64,000 nucleotides of DNA from Dolomedes plantarius (taxonomy: Eukaryota; Arthropoda; Arachnida; Araneae; Dolomedidae): contig OU015490.1 in the NCBI GenBank assembly GCA_907164885.2, positions 236,211,622 to 236,275,621 of the forward strand, read 5' to 3'. The notes below the pieces were generated by a model. The model was not told the DNA's origin and did not search any database. It saw only the letters and a program-made list of their open reading frames with translations. Within the stretch, counting starts at the first letter, position 1. The number at the start of each line of letters is the position of its first letter. The position numbers and the translations under genes are program-made. Positions 14,901-23,300 of this stretch are shown here, in pieces.

Positions 14901-17900
14901 CTGTACAGCACGATAGTTAGTTTGCCCTATGCTTCATTTAATTTTTCATTCGTATTTTGCAAACAATGAGATTTAAATAGCATTCTAATTAAGAAATATT
15001 TGAGAGAAACTAATAAACTGACTGACTGAAAGTTAACTAAACATGAAATATTAATGTAACATCAATAGTGGGATTGGTATCTTGAGCCCTTAATGAGAAA
15101 ATTTTTGTCCTAGTCTTTTTAAAAGAAATATTGGTAAATAACTATCCATGCAGTCACAAAACAAAAGGGTTGTTTGGTTGACACAAAATTACAGTTAACT
15201 TTACGGGTTATTTTTGGTTTGTTTTATATTTTTTTTAAATACTGCCTATATATTTTTCAAAAAATTTTGTAAATATTGAAATAGACAGATTTCAATATTT
15301 ACAAATAAATATAGATTCTTGAACATTAAATCTGACTTACAATGTAAAAAATACAGGAATTATAAAGTATTCAAGACCTTATAACAAAAACTGAATATAA
15401 GAAATACTTATTAAATTTTACAAAAGCATTTCTGGAGAAGACCATTAAAATTTAATTAAGGTAAGAGAGCATAATTAACTAAAATAAGCAATGAATTACT
15501 TTCATGAGAAAAAAAACAGTTTGAAAGAAAGTTGCCAATTTATGTATTCAAAAAGAAACAGTTAAACATTTTTAATAACACCTGATTCAGTAGATTTGAC
15601 ACTATAATGAATTTTTAATATATTTTAACAAGAATGTTTTATACAAGCCTTTACTTTCTTTTTTCTTTCCACTGAATATATACAGATTTTTTCATTTCAA
15701 GAGAAGCTATTAACATGCAGAAACAGTAAGGAAAATTTAATATAACTTCCTTTTATACGAAATTTATTTTGTATAATACTTACAAGCCAAACAATTATTT
15801 GATTTATATAATCAGGATCAGAAACAAGACTAATGATTGGTAGCACTGCAACATTTACAATGATTTCCTGGAAGAAATAAAAAGAATACACTGTAGTTTA
15901 ACACTGATCATATAAAAATCATTATGAAAATATCAAATTGAGACAGACAATTTACTTACCCTTAAAATCAACCTAGATACTAGATTTTGAAAATCCTCTG
16001 GTGGCAAAACTATGTACATTAAAACTTCACATAACTCCTGCAAGTATTCTATAAATATAAAAAGACAAAGAATACACTCAATAATATGAATAAACAAAAT
16101 ACAGGCATACCCAACAGTAGGAAAAGTTCACTTACACTATTTCACTTCAACAAAAGATCTACATTAGTATTTATTTTAGCTAACAGAGAGAAATTTAATA
16201 TAGATTTCAACTTTTACAAGAAAAGAAAAAAAAAGCATCACTTACAGTTTGTTTATTTTTGGTTTCATGGAGATTGTCTAGCCTTGCTAGACAATCTGGG
16301 ATTAGTAAAAAAAATAAATAAATACTGTTTAACCTTTACCTTACACAGTAGGATAGCATGTATCCCAAGAATGAAAAAACAAGCACACACACATATAATC
16401 CCCTTAATGACCATTCTGAAGAGGGAATCGGAAAAATGTGCCCCATAAGCTGAAGGTTAAGGGTAAACCTTTATTTGTACTGTAGATACTCAGATGTAGA
16501 TGGCCTACAAGCATTGATGGATTCAGATGAGGACAAGACACTTACCTCACTGGGGTGATAAAGTATTACTTTTGGAATACTTTTGTAATAAGTATTACTT
16601 TTGGTGCTGATAATACTTATCAGCACCAAAATTCTGATGACTAAATCATCAACACCATCATTCCCACCCTACCATGATGGCCTAATGGCTAGGGAACTGG
16701 TGTTGGGTACCAGTGTCTGTGGGTTCGAGTCCCATTCTTGACATGGACGTTTGTAGCCATTCAGAATTGGCTTTAAGCAGTAGGTCTCGGTCTAATTAGC
16801 CCTCATGGAGTAAAAAATTACTGTAGTGCTCCAAACCAAACCGACCACTACCAATCAATTATATAGAGAGCTCACTGTCTTCTTGATAATGGTAAATTAA
16901 ACTACACAGTATAAACATGTTTATTTCAGGTAAGCTGCACACCTGTCATACAATTGTAGCACTGAGCAGGGTTTGTTGAGGAGCAAGCAGTTGTTTGAAT
17001 TGATGGTGAAGATATAAATGACCCATCAGCCCTGATGGATTCAGATCAAGAGGAGATGCTAATAAATGCTCTTTCTACACCCCAGTTAGCTATACCTCCT
17101 AATACTAATGACTAAATTCTGTTAACTTCACCTCACACCAAATTTGTTTCGGTTCTTTTGGATTCGGTCCGAATAAGCAGCTGGTCCGATTAACCTGTGG
17201 TCCAATTAACCAGATTCAACTGCATTTATATTTTTTGGAAATGAGAGAGGGATAACATCAAATAAGTATTTTCATTCTGAATCATGCATATACTAAGAAA
17301 AAAAGATATCCCAGAACCCATGATCAACTACCATAAATTGAAAATTCTTCTACTTATTAAGTAAGTAGAAGTACTTATTACGTAAGTACCACTAAAGACC
17401 AGAGAGTAAACAAACAAACAAATAAAATATGGACCTTGAATGCAAAAGAACTTTTTAAGGGCCCCCAAAAAGCTGAAACTGAAAAAAAGGGGTCGTTAAG
17501 GACTTTTAAGAACAGTACAAACATCGTAAGGGCACGGTGGCCCAGTTATCACAGCAGGCCAGTAATCTGAACATCCCTGGTTCGATGCTCATTGCTGCAA
17601 ATCCCCAGCAGTGTTCACTAATGGTGGTCGGGGAACATAAAATAGGTCATGGCTGCAATGTCCTCCAAGTTCTCAAATTTACCTCTGGAGGTGCGGGGTC
17701 AAGTGTTCCAGTCTCGTCACTTGACTCGTTTCAAAATTACGGGACCGGTCATTTAGCCAAGTCAGACTCCAACCCTTGTGGTGCTAATTCAAAACAGGAG
17801 CCGCTCCTTTCAGCCTAATTGCCTTATTAGGACCTGATGAATGGAACCTCCAACCAGGGTGCATTAGCAACAACAACAACACAAACATTTTTAAATCACA

Positions 17901-20300
17901 TCATTTTCCACTGGATAAGCCTTAAGAATTGTCACACAAATAGATGTGTTAATTTAGATTATAAGACTTTAAAAGTTACAGGCATAAATAATTTATACTA
18001 AGAAAGAAGCAAAAAGTAATTACCAAGTTCATATTTCTTTGAAGTACTAACTAAACCCCTACTAAGATTGTCCTCCATAGCAGTTTCAAAATTAAAGAAA
18101 ATGGACAGCAAATTTACACATGAAGTAGGATCTAGAAATAAAAGTTAATGAGAAATATAAAATTTTAAAATTTTTACTTTAATAAATTTCTCAATATATA
18201 AACAATAAATACCTTTCTTTTGACAATCTTTCAATTTTGATTGAGCTTGCCTAAATAGGCGAAGATGAGAGGCAAAATCATCCACTAATGTTGTAGTTAG
18301 ATAATGAACCCATTCGACTTCTTTGAATCTAAAAATAAAATAAAAATTTTTTTTAAAAAGTGGAGAAAAATATCAATGCTGAATCTTTTAATACATATTT
18401 TATGTGAAAAAAAAACATTTTGAGCATTGAATATGAGAGACTAGCTGAATACCCGTGCTTTGTTACGGAGTACATTCAAATTAAATACAACAGTCAATGT
18501 ATGCAATTAATGCCAAAAAAAAAAAAATAATTTATAAAAAAATCATAATGGATATTTTTATAAACAAAATAATGTAGAAGAAAATATTCAAATTAAATCT
18601 AGTAGAACATACTAAAGAATATAGTACAGTTTGATAAACATTTCTTTTACTGTATTTTAATATTTTTTTGGATAATGTGCAATCGTCTGCCGCATTAGAA
18701 AGAAAAAAAAATTTTTGCCAATTTATTCCGCTGTTATGCATGTGACGCAAAATTAACTTAAAGTATCACAAAAAGTAAAGAAACCATGTGATCAGCATTT
18801 AATAAATTAAATTCTAAAGATTAATCTTTAAAAATTCACCAGGAATCAGAAAATGGAGAAAAAGATTTGAAAAAGGTTTCATTTTAAAGGAATTTTCATG
18901 ATATTTCTTGTGATATAAATATTATAACCCTCAGATTATTATTTTAAATGCAAACTTAAAAGAATGTTACAAAAACAGTTTAAAAATTTAATTTTAAAAA
19001 ATCTAAGAGGAATTTTCAAAAATCTTTCTTAGTGCACCCCTATACTATAAGAAGAATCGCCATGCAAAATTTCAAGCCTTTAGGTCCAGCGGTTTGATCT
19101 GTGCATTATCTATCAGTCAGTCAGTCAGTTACAGAGTTTTTATATATATATAGATAATGAGCTATGGAGAATAAAGATAATTCTTATATCAAGTTATTTT
19201 ACATATTACCACCTCAAAGTTAAAGTAATAGCATGTATTGTGTCTTTTAGCACTATACATGCAAAGAAACGTGATATTAATGTCTGACAATATGATAATA
19301 TAAGTTATTTTAACAGGGTTCCTACAGCTTTAAAAATCAGTAGTTTTTAAGTACAGCTTACAAAAATAGTTTCTGAGGACTTTCTAATGAATTTTTAAGC
19401 AATATTTAAGGAACTTTAGTAAAACATTTTTAGTCAACATAAGGCATTAAGAATTCATAAGACCTATACCTCATAACCTAAAGAAAACATTTTTTTCATC
19501 AGATTACTTATTCTTAAGGTTATAAAACATCATTTAACCTTTTATTTCCATATGAGAAAAAAAAATTATCTGAATTTTTTTTCTTTTAAAATTTTTAAAT
19601 CAAGGTAAAATGTGCAATTGAACTTGAATTTTTAATTTTAACACTAGATTTGGCCAAAATCACTTTTTCTATATTCAATGCATTATAATTAATTGTATTG
19701 CAAAACTTTTTAACAGTTAGCAAAGTACAAGATCACAATGCCCTTTTAGAATTAATTGATAAAGTAAACAGAGATCAAATTGTCTGATGAATTTGTTTAT
19801 AATTTTGAGTCACATATTCCAATTTATCATCATTAATTAAAATAACTAGATATATAAATATCATGAAAAGTTATGGTTTAATACAAGTTGTAATTACTCT
19901 CTGAAGCAGCATTAGCTCCTATCTTATTTTTACCATTGTCACTATTTGATTAAAAACTTGGTCATAACATAAAAAAGCAGAAAACATCCGACATACCTAC
20001 TAGAGAAAGCTACTATAACCTTTCGAACAAGATCTTTCAAACTCAAAATAAAATCTTCATCATTAGATATTTGGCAATACCAAGTTTTGATGTAGTCACG
20101 AAAACCCAAATTGAGAACCTGAAATGGAAAGATTTTCATTATTTCTTGCAGTAGAAGTACACTCCATTGATTAAGAAGAAAGTATCAACTGTTTTAATTG
20201 AAGAAAACTTAATAACAAACAATTAAATAACTATAATAATATAATACATATGCAAGACATGTTATTCAAAATATTTACAATACAGTTTAATTTAACCTCA

Positions 20301-20354
<54 letters not shown>

Positions 20355-23300
20355 CATACATGTGAAATACAGTATCTATTCATAGTTGCTTTTGAAACAT
20401 TTGTTGAAGCACAAGAGAGAGGCCCCAAATATGCTGTAATAACTCTTGCTAGAACAAAGCAATCTGAACAAAACAATGTACAATGTGTTAGATGGCACAT
20501 CACATCACATGGTTCTCAGATGAGGCATGGTTTGATTTGTTGGGTTGTTACCTTACAAAACACCTATATATGGGCTGCTGAAAATCCCTCTGCAATTCAC
20601 CAAACACCACTCCATGAACCAAAATTTGGTATGTGGCACATAATATATTGGTTGTGCATCATGAACCTTATTTTCTTTGACAGTGATGTGTACCTGGACA
20701 TTTTTAAACACTTTGTGAATCAACTGGATGATTGTGAGTTAACGGAGGTTACTTCCAGCAACGTGGACCAACATGTCACAGATTGGCAAGGAGCATGGTT
20801 TGAAACAGTCTTTCATGGGCAACAGGGTAATTTCAAAGGAGCTTCGGCGATCACGGTTATCGGATCTGACAACAGCAGACTTCTTCCTTTGGGAAAAGTC
20901 TATTGAAACAAGCCTCACACTGTGGAAGATTTGTAGGAAAACATCCAACATGATATTACTGCTATTCCGCTCTATATCCTTGCCAATACGTTAAGAAACA
21001 TGGAGTGCTGTGTCGATATGTGCTTGGAAGAAAACGGAAATCACTTCCTGTATCACATGTAATGAAATAAATTACACATACCTCAAGGTATGTAGTATAT
21101 TTTTTGAGTTCATATTGCTTCATCCTAGAAAAAGTTATTACAGAATATTTGGGGTTTCTTTCAAGTGAATCCCCTTATATATAATTTTCAAGGTACAGAT
21201 GTGTTAGACGCACCTCCCTGCCAAGTTTGGCGATTTTGTGTTTGGCGTGGTAACCATGCGATTTTGGCGAGATTTTGTTATTTTGTGGCAACCCAGTTTG
21301 AATGGCTAGTTGTGGATGTTTGTTTACGTGATATAATATTTGGTGTTGCCAATTTGTGTTTTTGTTGCCAGATTTGGTTTTATCTTGTGTTTTGCATCAT
21401 TTATAGGTGCCGTGAATGGTTTTTTTTATGTTCTTTAGTGTAGTAATATTATGTTGTAGCAACCGTTTTTGAATTTTCCGCTCTAAGTTTGAATATCGCC
21501 ATTTAAGTTTCAGCTTGGATACTTTAATCTGGTTGTATATTTCAATTAATTTTTGTTCATTCATTTATTATCCCTGCAGTATTTAGTTTATTTAAATGAG
21601 TTATTAGTTGCATTATACTGACTTTTTTAGCAGGGGGGGGGGGCGCATATCCATGCATGCAAATATCCATGACATAAAAGTTATATGCTCCATTATTTAT
21701 GTATTTTGCTATGATAATAACAGTAATATAACACAGCTAAATCTGATCCAAAATAAAATAATTGTACTGGGTGAACCTCTATTTTTCTGAAGCTCTGATT
21801 TCACAATAATGACCTGGTTATTATAATTAAATGAAACTCCAAATAATTAATGAAACTTTACTGCAAAGAACATGTACACATAATACTTGATATAAATCAG
21901 CCTAGGAGAAATCTAAAATTTAAGACTTTATATAACTTTTAAAAATAACACTAAGCTTTCAAATATACAATGGTAAATATAAAATAAACAATATTCAAAC
22001 AAAATTTTATTTATACAGGAAGGTAAAGTTATTAACAAAACAAGCTGCCCATTAATCCTTTAAGTTTCATATGTTTATACCTAGAATAAGTGTAAAACCT
22101 TATTTCACACTTAGTCTACACTGTATAATTTTATAGTTCTATCACCAACTAAAGATTGAGGTAAACATAATTTCAGGTAGAAATAGACTTTTCTAAGGAA
22201 AAAGTACCAGAATAAGCAATATTATGAATAATCAAACACAGAACATACAGCACAATCAAAATTCCTTGAAGTCCCCAGTTTTGTACCTGTGAGTGAATGC
22301 TTTCATTCTGGTCAGATAATCAATTTGCTCTCTGATAGGTATAAGTAATTACAAAGATTTCAAAAGTGTTGTGATAGATATGCATCAAAATCGAAAGGAT
22401 AAAACTTTTAATGAAGCTTCAGTTATAGTGAGGTTTTAAAAGTATAAATGATGATCAAGTTTGCAGTAAAGACAATTCTAACATTTTGCTTCATTTATTT
22501 GCATCATCTAAAAATAACAGCAAGTAGAAATTAAAAATTTATGCAGATTAACAAATTTAATGAATACCTTAAGAATGGTTTAACTTACTTCTTGTAAAGG
22601 ATCATCTATCATACTAGATCCAGTCAGCCTCTGATCTCGTTTCTGATGCTTATGAGTCCCATTATTCTCACTTATAAACTAAATGAAATATTTAAAATTA
22701 ACAGCTGAATTTCAAATTAATACTTTTAAAAGATATTTGTGATAACTGATTTTCTTGTATAGTAAAAGAACAGAAAGCAAAAAATCTACCATAGGTAGGT
22801 GATGAAATAAAGCATTTGTGATTTATGGTGATTCATTTACCAATAAACCTCATAGCAGTTGTGATGCTATTCAAGAACAGAATGCAACTTCCTCCAGTTC
22901 AGCTAAAATATTTTGAAAGTAAATATCTGGTTAATTTTGAATTTTCGGCACAAATCAAACCTGTTAATAAAACTTCATTTTTTGCCAATAAAAATTACTA
23001 TACTTGTTTTGTAAGAGGTAGTAAAGATGTTCATAAGATACTTTGAAAAAATTACAAATTTCCTTAATAAGTGAACTAAACACCCTTGTGATACTTGCAT
23101 AAAAAATATCCATGGTTTTTTATGAAAAAAAAATCTAAGTCCATCATAGGAATGAGGAAAATACATTAAATAAGATGCATAAATCAAGACAGTTTAAATT
23201 ACCCTTCTATAATTTTTTCTTTCTAAATTAACATGCTATCTTTTGAAAGGTATTATAAAACTATAAGCTATTCAATTGAAACCATAGTGAATCTTGTTAT

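Noticed and set aside
16086..16448. 120-codon plus-strand frame
   Set aside because: It overlaps the intron and acceptor side of SNX13 exon 7, has low-complexity lysine-rich content and no family resemblance.
20250..20906. 218-codon plus-strand open frame as a gene
   Set aside because: It starts in a microsatellite and then reads decayed mariner transposase partly in frame; reported as a pseudogene instead.
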